Assembly: GCA_963277665.1 (NCBI GenBank) | Contig: OY728122.1 | Coordinates: forward strand, 2,129,472,024-2,129,536,023 | Length of the DNA stretch: 64,000 nt | From: Viscum album | Lineage: Eukaryota > Streptophyta > Magnoliopsida > Santalales > Viscaceae | Reading direction: 5' to 3' | Shown here: one piece after another, positions 23,356 through 36,909 of the stretch | How positions within the stretch are numbered: position 1 is the stretch's first letter | Layout: every line of letters begins with the position of its first letter | Made by a program: the position numbers and the translations under genes | The notes under the pieces: model-generated | Seen by the model: only the letters and a program-made list of their open reading frames with translations | What the model was told of the DNA's origin: nothing | The model's database searches: none

Positions 23356-26300
23356 AATAAGGAAATGACCTTAAACATTACTTAATCATGAGTTAAATTG
23401 GGAATTAAAATTGAGGATCTTTTCAGGTATATAAATTTTTAGAATTTGTCAATAACAATTAAAAATCAACTACAATATTACATGTAGACCCTACTAATCA
23501 ATACCCATTTTTTCATAAAATAAAAACTGTAAAATAGAATCATGTCTAGTTCCATGTTTTAGACAACATGACTATTACTTAATCCAATCCTAGACACTTA
23601 TTCATATTTAAGTCCTGTAAAAAGCATTTCAAAAACAATAAATGAGCCTAAAATGCTCAATATTTGTTATAAAATAAGAAATTAAAACATTAGTCCATCA
23701 ATAAATACAAAATAATGAAACCATACTTTTAAATCATTACATAACTTATGAAATCATAGGATTTATGAATAACAAACAGAAATCATAAATCATAAAGGTA
23801 ACATATGTAATACATTACATACATACATTGTATCTTTCATAAGTACGTAGGGAGTTATGTTTGGAATATATCATAGTACATTCCATAAATTTCATAGGAG
23901 AAACATTAATGTTTACCTCCATCGCATTACCCAATGCATTGGAGAGCAATCTTGGGCTCACCCGGCCAAATTTTATCACGAAACCACCTATATATGTAAA
24001 AAATTCCCAATAACCATAAAATAATCATAACACATAACACAAGAATAAATGAATAATAACATTTCTACATTCCAATCAAAATTTATCATATCAAGATATT
24101 GAAATAATCCATTCTTTATCAAACCATTTTCAAATCCATTTAAATCATTTAATAATGAGATTTTTTAATCAAAGTGTCCCATACCTCTTTGAATATTTAG
24201 AAAAAAGTATTATTTTCAAAACAATCACATCCATATAAAAATATTCCTAAAATCATTTTTAAAACACATAAATTAATGATAAAAAATTTATATGAATAAA
24301 TCGTTAAAAATTTTAAATAATACTTTAGTTAAAGCGTTCCAAACCAAATGAGAGATGCTTGAATATAAATAATTGAAGAATAACGTTAATCAAATCATAA
24401 AATACCATGAGAATAAATATATTCATGATATAATATCTTATAGGGAATTATAAATACCATATAAAAGTGAATTGGTGTATAAAAACAAATAAGTCTCAAT
24501 GGAATGTAAATTGAGACAACGTCCCTTACAAAGAACATATCCTTAGAATAAGGATAAATCAATGACTTAATTATGTGTGAAAAATAAAAATAAATCAAAT
24601 ATAATTGTATATTAATTGTAAAACAATCATATTTTATTCACACATATTCATATCGTGACATAATCATGAAGTAGATGTTTAACCGAATGAATTGAAATTG
24701 GGTTAAGAAGTTCTCTTGCTGAAATTTGATAGCCTAACGACATCACATTAAAATTCAGAAAATGAATTGATGAGATAGAAAATGGACTCTCATCATGTGG
24801 ACATACAATAAATAGAAATAAGGATATAGATTAATATATCCCAATATAATAAAAAAAGAAATTAAAATACATGACAAAATAGAAGTCTTTGACAACAAGA
24901 GTACGATGAATGGTACCCTTGCCGATTTGGAAACATATAAAACATACACTCCAGGAAAAATGGATCATAAAATTAATATTTATATACCCATAAATTAATT
25001 TATATTAAAATAATAATAAAATAATGGAAAGTACATACACCACATAAAAGGAAATAGTGGCATATATTGCATTAATCTCATGGGAATCAAAAGTGATATG
25101 AAAACCTCTTACCACATTGTTATCAATCGATTTTTATGAAAAAATGTTAATAACTACCAAATTAATCACAAAATCCAATTCATATAAATATAATAATGAT
25201 AATATATATTAAATTTATGTAAAAATACACCACATTCCAAAAATAAGTGGTGAATAATGGAAATCTCACAGAATTAAAAGTGAGATAAGAAACCCCTAAC
25301 CTTGTCTCCGAGTTAAAACATTTATTCCTTGTTCTTATTGAATAATAAATATAAGTTAATTTATACATTAATAAGATAATTTTTCATTTTTTTTATTCCT
25401 TTTCATCACTTATTACCATGCTATAACAATAAGTTAATTATTTGAGTTCATATTGAACATTTTGTCGATATTCAGACATTTTGTAAAAAAATAACTTTTT
25501 ATAATTACAAATTGTCCATGTGGTCAAAAATACATTATCTCTAGATTAATATTCATAATTAAGAATAATATATATCATATTTATCCATTTTATATGTATA
25601 TTTAATATTACATATCATTTGGAGTTATGAAATGAAACACACCGTTCTTGGAGACGTTAAGCCGTACATATGATTGAATGCTTCATTCATTTCAATTTTG
25701 TATTTAAAGGAATGAAAACATAATAATACGTAGGTATATTATAATTATAGTATAATATCTATGTAATTAATTTAATTAACTCAATCCTTTATATGTTCCT
25801 CGTATGGCATGAATGATTCATATCACATTGAGGCGGCGGTAGTCTTCACTTCCTCAAAAGAAATTATCGTATTTACCCATCTTGGTAATCATAAAGGTAT
25901 GATATAAATGAAAAATAATGAAATATAGATACAATATAAATATAATATATATCACATTTAAATACATTTCCATCATAAGATGTGGTTAGAGAAGATTGAA
26001 CAATCATCTTTTCATGATGGCATAGTTCACTGTCCACAGAAACAGAATGTTCTTTACCCATTAGACAGAGGTGTGTGTAAGTGTAGTTAGAATACATCTC
26101 ATATCAAAAACATAGTATATTTAGAATACTATTTTTATCTTAAAATAATGTAATAAATAGTGTCTAGGGTGTTGTATAAGTAAAATAAATGAAAATAACT
26201 TAAGAAAAGATGTTATCTTTAAATTGTGTATATCCCTTTGGTTTGATCCAAAAGGTTTACTTGAATTGTTGTCTTCCTAATGTCATTATTCTAGGAGGAA

Positions 26301-27872
26301 TAGATTGATGTACTGAGCTTAATTATTCTGAGTTTGGATGATACATGGGGCTTGCGAGGTGTTAGTAATGGGTTATAGGTGAGGGAATTTTATAGGGGGC
26401 AGGAGTGTCTCTTTAGGAAAGATTGAAAATTTTACTTTATTATATAATGATTTTTTGGTTTCTAAAGGTCCTAAAGTTATTAATGATGAAGATAAAATTT
26501 ATCATGTTTGAAATAAAATTATCAAATTAAAATTAGATAGGTTGTGGATATTGTTTTTATTTTTACAATCTTATTTATTTAAATCAGTCTTTAATGAGGT
26601 AAACACTCCATCATTATTATGTCATAAATAATTTTATTTATTTGAATTATAAAATTAATAAATAAATACAATGATGTAGGAAATAATTTTATGTTTCAAA
26701 TAAAAAATTATATTTGAAGAGATATCTTATATAACCACATGTAAAAATATATTTACTAAAAGATATATTTTTATGTCATTTTTGTCATTACTTTAAATAT
26801 AGAAATATAATGTGTAATTATCACTCCCATGTTGCTCCCTAGGGTCCCAAAATTGACCCATTGATGACCATGGTCGGAATTTTATCAACTTATAGTATTG
26901 GGATTCATGTTAGTGTAATTTAATATTATTATAATATTATTTTTATAGCCTTATTTACTAGATTTACCCTTAATCCATGGTAAATAAAATATTTACTAAT
27001 GTAAATTATCATAATGTCTAAAAAAATGTTACCTATTCACACAATTTGGACCTCCTGATTTTAAATATGGACTCAATTTTTTCATATTCAAAATATAGAT
27101 GTGGTATAAATTAATTTATAATTAATTTTTGTTGTGAAAACAAAATGAGTGTTTTTAATAAATTACAAATATCAAAATATAGATACATGTTTATGTCCAA
27201 TTTCGTAGTGAAATTACATCCAATGACCAAAATTTTATTTTATGGTAAAAATATAATAAAACTAAACTTTAAAACCATTAAAAAAGATTATATACCCAAA
27301 TAAATATATTAGATTAAATGGAAGTTATGAATTAAAATATATAATTTATCACTATTCATTAAAATTGATCTTTATCTGAAAAATAATAAAAATTTACCCA
27401 AATTAACTTTTGATTTTTTTTATTCTAAAAAAGAATTTTATTTAGCAAAATATAACATATAAAAGTGAAAAACACTACATTTCAAAAGGATTCTCCCTTA
27501 AAAGGCGTTAAATCATCCTTTTAAATAATATTTGAGTATTTATTCATAAAATTGGATTCATTCATATTTTAAGCCTAAAAAATGTGTTGGATAAATGTAA
27601 AAAAATCACAAACATTTATAATCATTTTTTATTTATTTAAATTAATTCCCACTAATAAAACGACTAAGAATTACATTCCATTTAAATCTATTATATTATT
27701 TTTCTGTATAACTCAATGTTTTGTCCAACATATGTTTTCAATGAAACTCATTATTGTGTATCAGGAACGCCATCGAATATAGCGTCCCCTTTAATTTAAA
27801 TTTAATATATAATACCCCAATATTAATAATTATTAAAAAAATTAATATTCATTATTTACCTGGGATGTTACA
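23356..27872 (-). repeat. Array D LTR 1 (3'-most)
   Basis: 4517 bp. Starts TGTAACATCCCAGG at 27872 (minus). It aligns with 30128-34662, with LTR 3 and with element C LTRs. No gene; the short ORFs in it are chance. TATA region decayed (CTATAAAAT near 26395). Confidence 0.85.
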
Positions 27873-27888
27873 TCCTACCCCCCTTTTG
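27873..27888 (-). other. Polypurine tract, array D unit 1
   Basis: Minus strand CAAAAGGGGGGTAGGA directly before the LTR start. Confidence 0.65.
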
Positions 27889-29053
27889 TTAATTTCGTCA
27901 TCATAATTTTAAAATTGTGCTTGGAATCATCACTAAAAGTCCCACATTAGAAAAAGTGTCAATAAAACTATCACATTAAAAGGAATAAAGAGATGTTCAA
28001 TGGTAACCTGAGATAACCCATTTTATTATTTAATGAAAACATGGATATTTAAGAGAAAAAAACCATCATGTTCTAATAGAGAGTGATTGAAAACAAGATT
28101 ATGGCAATTTTAACCCCAAAAAAAATCCAAAATGTGGGATATGTTATAAGGTCTTTGATTTCCTGGTAGGAATAGTTAATAGACAACATTTTTTCAAGAT
28201 ACTTTTCATAATGATGATGAATTTATTTATGATCTTAATTAAAAACAGAAGGAAAAATAATTTCATGTTATGTAGACATTCATCCTTTACTAAATTCCTA
28301 CCACAAACTCATTTATTTATTCAATCAATGAGTATTCATGACGACATGATCACACCTGAAGTGCTAAAATGAATTCTAGATAATAACATAATCTACAATA
28401 GATGAACTTTATGTTTCCCATGTCTTTAGGTATTTACCAAAACTAAAACGGTTAGTAAAAGATCAGATCAGCACCCAAAATGGCTAATACTTCATAAAAA
28501 GAAATACTACAATTAATCCCTTAATTTTCAACAAACAATACTCAATGTTCAAAAAAGATCATTCAATAAACAATTTCCTATTAGATTCTTCAAAATAAAC
28601 CAAACTATTATTGAAACCCAAATTTCAGAAGGATTTAATCACATAGACTTCCAAAAAAATCGTAACATTTATCTCCAAATAACATTGACTACTCTTAAAG
28701 TCTCATACTGAAAGGTAATGAACCTAATCACATATTCTCTATGAAAGGTTAATCATTTCCCTAAATAATCCAAATTTCTATATGTAAACAAAATCACAGA
28801 GATCCTTTAAAAATAAAATTTCATCTATTTCTCCACCAATGAGATCCCATGGTATTATATTTTCCATAATTATATAATGTTTCCCTAAAATAGAGAACAT
28901 ATTAAAAAATAACCTTTATCACATAATCACCAAATCAGTTTCCTATATTACGTATATCCATGTGATAAATCATATGTTCCAAAAATCAACTTATTCTTTA
29001 TCCATATATTATTTACCTAAAAAGAATAATTTATTCTAAACAGGGACTTCACA

Positions 29054-29111
29054 TAGTACAATTGTGGGTGGTGCGCTCTTGTCACCCATTGGATGTGGGT
29101 TCGATTCATAT
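29054..29111 (+). other. tRNA-like (SINE-like) module in internal domain 1
   Basis: A-box-like TAGTACAATTG at 29054 and B-box-like GGTTCGATTCA at 29098, 44 nt apart. T-arm with four of five pairs (two wobble) and a TTCGATT loop. It lies antisense to the element. Confidence 0.6.
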
Positions 29112-30110
29112 GGCATTTCCAGATTCGATGAGCCATCACCCATATCTCAGGTTTTCCTTCTTATAAAACTCAAAAATATCCCTAACATGTTTTAACCTCA
29201 AAGGATTTCATGTACCCTTCATTTTCATCCCAATACATAATGACCTCTAAATAATATATTTATTTATTTATTTATTTTCACCTCCATATGATAAAATAAA
29301 ACTATTCGCAAAAGAAAAAACATCATACCTAGATCATGATGTCCATATAGTTTCATCGTCATCTTATTCCCATAGGTAAAAGGTACATGAATTGCAACAA
29401 TGATTTAGAGATCTGTGAAAATAATTTTCATTCTTCATCCAAATAAACCATGTAAAACATAGGTTATATGGGTGTTGATAGAAAAATAGTTTCAGAAAAT
29501 AATCATGTATTTCATATATTTTCAAAAACATCTGATAAAACATGATTGCTACAAAATAGTCAGACTGAGTTTGAGATGAAACATTCAATCAATGGTCCTT
29601 TTAAAATTGTATACTTATTTTCTTACAGACTATATTGTAAAAGAAAAATAAATTGGTTGTGCAAGGGTTTCCTTTTTCAGTACCATTTACAAAATTATAA
29701 TATGCTTCCAAATCATGTGGTAAGGTAAAATATGTTAAAATTTCTTGATAAAATTTACATTTTATTAAAATAAGAGAATACTGTGAAAATTATATTTGAT
29801 TAAATATAACCCATAATACATGATGATATCGAGTTATATTAGAGGTGTTAGATATTATTTAACAATTTCTTGCAAGTGAGTTGTATGTTAGAAAAAGATT
29901 CATAGTCATCTGAACATGACTTTGCAATAAATATTGCAAGCATGCCATTAGTAAGAGATATAAATGTTGTTTGAGATCCTCCCCATTCTATTTGTAACAG
30001 AATTTCACTGATCTGAAAATGTTAAAGGATATGGATTTAACTAAAAATAAGAGACATAGGAACTAACCATGTGTTTGAATAAAACTCATAATCCCTAAAG
30101 TTTTCTAAAC

Positions 30111-30125
30111 CGACCTCTGATGCCA
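30111..30125 (-). other. Primer binding site, array D unit 1
   Basis: Minus strand TGGCATCAGAGGTCG, close to the plant tRNA-Met primer site TGGTATCAGAGC, two bases after the LTR. Confidence 0.7.
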
Positions 30126-30127
30126 AC

Positions 30128-33100
30128 ATTAAGGACTTGTCCTTAAATATACCTTAATCATGAGTTAAATCAAGAATTAATATTGAAGATCTTTTAAGGT
30201 TTATTGTTTTAGAGATTTAGGCCATAACTATTGCATAACAACTTGAATATTACATTTAGAAACTACTCCTAGTTCCCATAATTTCATAAAATATAATCTC
30301 CTAAAAATAAAAATGTCTAGTTCTGTGTTTTAGACAACATGACTTTTCCTTGATCCCATCACTTACCCTTATTCATCATTATGTCATGTGGAAAACATTT
30401 AAAAATGTGGGATGAGTATAAAAAACTCAGTGAGGTTTATAAAATAAATAATGAATGCATTAGCCCATCAATAAATACAAAACAATAAAACAATACTTTT
30501 CAAACACAACATACCTTATGAAATCATACGATTAATTAATAACACACAAAAATCATAAATCATAAAGGTAACTTAGGGAAAACATAATGTTCATACCCTG
30601 TATATTTCACTGTTACATATGGAGTTACATTTGTAATACCCATCACAATATATTCACTAAATCTTTTACGAGAAACAGTAATATTTACCTCCATCACATT
30701 ACCCAATGCATTGGAGAGCTATCTCAGGTCCACCCACACTAGATTTGTCAAGGACCACTCGTATACATATACGATCCCCAATTAACAAAACATAATCATA
30801 AATAATTACACAAGAATAATGGAATGATAACATTTCCCCATTCCAATCACAATATATTATATCATGATATTGAAATGAACAATGCTTTATCAAACCATTT
30901 TGAAAACCATTTAAAACATTTAATAAAGAGATTTTTGAGTCATGGTGTCCCACGCCACTTTGAATATTTTGAATGAAATATTAATTTCAAAAAATTCACG
31001 TCCATGTAAAATAAAATCATAAAACCATTTTTAAAACATGGATATTTATGATAAAGATTTAGATGACAAAATCATTAAAAACATTTAAAACTATATTTCA
31101 GTTAAAGAATTCCTAACCAAATGAGAGACGCTTGAATAAAAATAATTGAGGAATAACATTAATCAATTATAATAATACCATGAGAATAAATCTATTCATG
31201 ATATAATATGTCAAAGGGTAGTATATAAACCATATAAAAGTGAATTTGTTTATAAAAACAAATAATTGTCAATGGAATGTAATTTGAGTCAAAGTCCCTT
31301 TGTTTGATCATATCCTTGGATTAAGGATAAATCGATGTAATAATTTTGTGTGAAAAATAATAATACACCCAATATAATTGGATATTAGTTGTAAAACAAT
31401 AATAGGTCATTCACACATATTCATATCATGACATAATAAATAATTAGACTTTTAACCCAAAGAATTGAATTTTGGTTTTGAAGATCTCTTACAGAAATTC
31501 GACAGCCTAAAGGCATCACATTAATGTTCATTAAATGAGTTAATGAGAGAGAAATTTGTCTCTCACCACATGGAAATAAAATTTACCACAATAAAGATAT
31601 ATAATATTATATCCAAACAAAGGAAAAAGTAAATTAAAATACATTACATAAAAGGAGTCTTTGACAAAAAGAGTACGGTGAAAGGATCCCTTACTGATTT
31701 TGTAATTTACGAAACATACACCCTGTGAATGAAGGATCATAAAATGAAGATGTATGAACACTTAAATTAAGGAATATTACAGAAAGAATACAATAATGTT
31801 AAGTACACATCACACAATTTGAAATAGTGGAAAATATAGCACGAATCTCATGGGAATAAAAAGTGAGATGAAAACCTCTTACCACATTGTAATCAATTGA
31901 GTGGTATGAAAAAAAGTTAATAACTATGAAATGAATCACAGAATTCCATGAATATTAAGAGAATCATGATAATATATATCAAATGTCATTACAAAATACA
32001 CCACATGCAATAAATAAGTGGTGAACAATGGAAATCTAACGGAATTAAAAGTGAGATAAGAACCACCTTACCTCCTGTCCGAAATGACTCGTGTGTTCCT
32101 TGTTATTCCTAAATAATAAACATAATATAAATTCAACATTCTTAAGAACTTTTTTTCAATTTTATTAATTCTTTTATATCACTTATTACATTTCTATAAC
32201 AATTTGTTAATTATTTGCGTTCATATTGTACATTTTGTCGATGTTCGTAACTTTTGTCAAAAATTAAATTGTTATAATTAAAAATTGTCCGTGTGGTCAA
32301 AGTTAAATTATCTATAGAATGATATTAATTATTTGGATATTATATATATCATATATATCCAATTTCTATGTATTTATAATTTCCCATATCATTTGAAGTT
32401 ATGAAATGAAACCCACAGTTCCTGGAGAGGGAATTTTTAAAGTAATCATGAACGCTACATTAATTTATATTTTATATTTAAAGGAATGAAAACATAATAA
32501 TACATAAGTTTATAATAATTCTAGTACAATATCTATTTTATGTAATTTTATTAACTCCGTCCTTTATATGATCCATGTATGGAATGAACGATTCATATCA
32601 CTTGGAGGGGGCGGTACTCCATACTTCCACAAATAAAATTCTTGTATTTACTAATTATGGAAACCGTAAAAGTATGATATAAATGAAAAATACATAATTA
32701 TAGAGCCAATATAAATATAATATATTTAACATTTAAATATAGTTCCATTTCAATGGCCATCATAAGAGGGGGTAGTAAAAGACTGAACAATCATCATTTC
32801 GTGAGGCAGTAGTTCGTCATCAATAGAATCAGTAGGTTCATTACCCACTAGACGTAGGTGTGTGTAAGTGTAGTTCGAATAACTCTCATATAAACAACCT
32901 AATATATTGAATATACTGGTTTTTTTTATTAAATGGTTGAATAAAAAGGGTTTAGGGTGTTGGGGAAGTAAAATAAAATAAAATAACTTAAGAGAAGACT
33001 TTACCTTTAAATCAGGTATCTACCTTTGGATTGAACCAAAAGGATTACATGAATTTCCTTCTGCCTAAGATAAGGCTTATAAGAAAAAATAGAGGGATGT

Positions 33101-34662
33101 AGGGAAAATAATTGTGATGATTTTGTATGAGCCATGGGGCTTGAGATGTATGAGTAATTTGTTAGAGGTTAGGGCTTTTCATAAGGGGGAGGAGGGTCTA
33201 TTTATGAATGTTTGAAAATATTATTTTATTATATAATGATTTTAGGTTTCTAAAGGTCTAGTACTAATTAGAGATGAAGATAAGATGACTTATGTTTGAA
33301 ATAAAATCATTCAATAATAATTTTACATTTTTTGGATATTTTCTTAATTTTGATAATCGTATTTATTTACATCATTCATTAATGAGGTTAACATTGAATC
33401 CTTATTGTGTCATAAATAATTTTATTTTATTGATGTCTAAAAATTATAAAAAAATACCATGATTTAGGAAATATTTTTATCTATCAAATTATTATTTATA
33501 GTCGAAGATAATACTTACATAATCCAATTTAAGATTTTATTTACTAAAATATGTATGTTTATGTCATTTTTATCTTTACTTTAAATTAATTTATATAATG
33601 TGTCATTATCACTCCCAAGTGGCTCCATGGGGTCCCAAAATAACCCAAGGATTCCCCTGATCGGTCATTTTATAAAATAATAAGATTAAGACACAGGTTA
33701 TGGTAATTTAATATTATTATAATATTATTTTCTAATATTTATTTACCAGATTTTCCCTTTAGCCAGGTAAATAAAATATGTACTAAAGTAAATATTCATA
33801 ATGTCTAAAAATAAATATTTCATATTTATACAATTATAACCTATTGATTAAAAATATGGAATCCATTTTTCAAAATTAAAAAAAAATAAGTGGTTAAATT
33901 AATTGAAAATTAATTTCCATTGTCAAAACTAAAAGAGTGTTTTTAAGAAATAATAACTATCAAAATATTGACATTTGTTTATATCCATTTTCGATGTGAA
34001 ATTACATCCAATGACCATCGTTGGATTAAATGGTAAAAATATAATCTAATTACAGCTTACAATAATTTTATAAGATAATTTATCTATATAAAAAATTATA
34101 TTTAATGGCAGTTATGAATTAAAATATAGTATTTTTTACTATTGATTAGAAAATTAACTTTATCAGAAAAATATGAATTATTTACCCAAAGTAAATTTTT
34201 TTTTTCCAATTATAATGAAGAATTTTATTTTTTAAAAAATTTAACATATTAATGTGAAATAAATATATTTAATAAATGGTTCTCCATTAAAAGGTTTTAT
34301 GTCGACCTTTTAAAGAATAATAGAGTATTTATGCTTAAAATTTGATTCATTCTCATTTTAAGCCTCAAAAATTTATTACATAAATGTTAAAATAAAATAA
34401 CAAACATATATAATCATTTTTTAGTTAGTTCTATTAACTCCCCCTAATAAAATATCTAGGCATTAACTACAATTTATATTTATTATATTATTTTTTGGTA
34501 TAACTCTTCGTTGTGTGAAATGTTTGTTTTCAAAGAAACTCATTGTTGTGTTTGAGGTACGCCATCGAACATAGAATACACTTTAATGTAAAATTTATAT
34601 TTAATTTAAAAATATTAATAAAAATTAAATTTTCATATTCCTTATTTACCTGGGATGTTACA
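30128..34662 (-). repeat. Array D LTR 2 (shared middle LTR)
   Basis: 4535 bp. Serves as 5' LTR of internal domain 1 and 3' LTR of internal domain 2. Starts TGTAACATCCCAGG at 34662 on the minus strand. The TATA region is degraded. Confidence 0.85.
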
Positions 34663-34678
34663 TCCTTCACCCTTTTGG
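34663..34678 (-). other. Polypurine tract, array D unit 2
   Basis: Minus strand CCAAAAGGGTGAAGGA next to the middle LTR. Confidence 0.6.
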
Positions 34679-35844
34679 AAATGGAATCCTCATAATTTTA
34701 AAATTGGGCTTGGAAACATTATTAAAAGTCCCACACAGGAAAAAGTGTCAATAAAACTATCACTATAAAAGAAATAAATAGAAGTACAATTTTCACCCAA
34801 GATAACCCATAATAACATTCCATGAATTCAAGAATATAATGGAGAAAACAAGCAATAATGTTCTGATTGAAATTGATAGAAAACATGATTAGGTGAAATT
34901 TAACGACCAGAAAATCACAAACATGTGATGGGATAAATGGTCATTGATTCCCAAATAGGAAAATATAACAGAAAACATTTTTTAAAGTTACTTTTCTTAA
35001 TTTTGAGTAATTTATTTATTTGTGTAACTAAAACCATAAGGAAATATACCTACTTGTCTTGTAGAAATTCATCCTTTACTAAATTCCCACCACAAACTCA
35101 TTTTTTTCTTCAAAGGATGGGTATTATTGATGACATGGACACACCTGATACACTAGAATCAACTTCCAGATATTTACAAAATCAAAAAAAGAATAACTAT
35201 ATATTTCTTCGGTCTTTAGAAATTTACCCAAATCAAAACTGTTCATACAAGATCAGATAATCCCCCAAAAAAATAATACTATATAAAATGAAACACTACT
35301 CTTAATCCCCAAAATTCAACAAACATTACCCAATGTTTAAAAATTACCATTCAATAAACTATTATCCTTACAATTCATAAAAATAAACCAAACTAATATT
35401 GAAACACACAAATTTAGTTGGATTATATCACATAGTTTTCTAAAAAAATCATAACATTTATCTCGAAATAACATCTACTACTCTAAAAGTCTCTTACTGA
35501 AAGGTAATTAACCTAATCACATATTCTCTATGAAAGGTTAATCATTACCCTAAATAAACCGAATTTCTATATGTCCATAATAAAAACATAGATTCTTTCA
35601 AAATAAAATTGCAACCATTAATATCCAAATGATATCCCTTAGTATTCTATTTTTCTTAAGTATATAGTGTTTCCCCAAAAGGTAGAACATCTTCAAAAAT
35701 AACCTTTATCACTTAATAATCATATTATTTTCATATATTAAGGATGTGAAATTGATAAATTATATGTTCCCAAAATCAACATAAACATAATCCATAAAAA
35801 TATATATCTAAAAATAATATGTAATAATAACCAAGGACTTCACA

Positions 35845-35902
35845 TAGGCCAGTGGTAAGCGATACTCCCTTGCTTCCCTTCGGTCATGGGTTTGATTCCT
35901 AT
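35845..35902 (+). other. tRNA-like (SINE-like) module in internal domain 2
   Basis: A-box-like TAGGCCAGTGG at 35845 and B-box-like GGTTTGATTCC at 35889, 44 nt apart. A 5-bp T-stem (ATGGG with CCTAT, one wobble) closes a 7-nt TTTGATT loop. Five T at 35949-35953 could act as a Pol III stop. Antisense to the element. Confidence 0.6.
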
Positions 35903-36891
35903 GACCATACCGAACGTGACAGGTTATCACCCATCTTATGGGTTATTCTTTTTATAAAACACAAAAATATCCTTAACAAATTTTAACCGCCATGGTTTTC
36001 TTATACACTTCATTTTCATCCAAATACATTAAGACCTAAAAGTCTTATATATGTTTTTTTCACCTCTATATGATAAAATTACACTATTCTATATAGAAAG
36101 AACACCATACTCTGATCATGTCGTTCATATGGTTTCATAGTCATCTTGTTCACGTAGGTAAAAGTTCCATGAATTGCCACATTTATTTATAGAACCTTCA
36201 TAATAATTTTCTTCCTTTATCCAAATAAATCATGTACAACTTGGGTTATATGGGAGTTCATAGAAAAATAGTTTTGGAAAATAATCATTTTTGACATATA
36301 ATTTCAAAACATATCATAAAACTTGATTTCTATAGAACATTCAGACCAAGTTTGAGTTGAAACATTCAATCAATAATCCATTTAAAATACCATAAGTATG
36401 TGCTGAGAGACTATATTGTAACAGCAAATATAAGTAGGTTGTGCTAGGGTCACCATCTTGAGCACCTTTTTCAAAATCATAATATGCTTCCAATTCTTGT
36501 GATAAGGTAAAACATTTCAAAATTCCTTGATAATATCTATCATACATTAAATTATGATAATATGTTGAAAATATGATTTTATTAAATATATCACATAATC
36601 CATGATGATATTGATTTATAGTGGAGGTGTTTGATATTTTTAACAACTTTTAGAATGTGTGTTTTTGGTTAGAAAAAGTTTCACAATCATCTGAACAAGA
36701 CCTTACAATAATTATTGCAAGCATGTTATTAAGAATAGATAGTTTTATTTCTTGAGATCCTCATCCTTCCATATGTAATTGAATATCCTTGATATAAAAA
36801 AGTCATATATCAAGGATTTAACTCCAATAATATACATAAGTACTAACCATGCATTTAATAGAAACTCGGAATCCCTAAATGTGTTTAAAAC

Positions 36892-36906
36892 TGGCCTCTG
36901 AAACCA
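36892..36906 (-). other. Primer binding site, array D unit 2
   Basis: Minus strand TGGTTTCAGAGGCCA, a variant of the tRNA-Met-type site, three bases from LTR 3. Confidence 0.65.
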
Positions 36907-36909
36907 ACT

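Larger units (their letters stand above)
27873..30127 (-). mobile_element. Array D internal domain 1 (non-coding)
   Basis: 2255 bp from primer site to polypurine tract with no gag or pol. It is homologous to 34663-36909 and, reversed, to units A and B. The first ~30 bases after the primer site and the last ~35 before the LTR resemble element C; the middle does not. Confidence 0.8.
34663..36909 (-). mobile_element. Array D internal domain 2 (non-coding)
   Basis: 2247 bp, same organisation as internal domain 1. The two short ORFs within it (one per strand) are not conserved in the other copies. Confidence 0.8.

Noticed and set aside
23700..27870. Small minus- and plus-strand ORFs of 60-75 residues in the D LTRs
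   Set aside because: They are AT-rich, Phe/Tyr/Ile-rich, and not conserved at the same place in the other two LTRs.
29054..35902. True tRNA genes
   Set aside because: Only the A box, B box and T-arm survive; no acceptor stem, anticodon arm or CCA-side match is seen.
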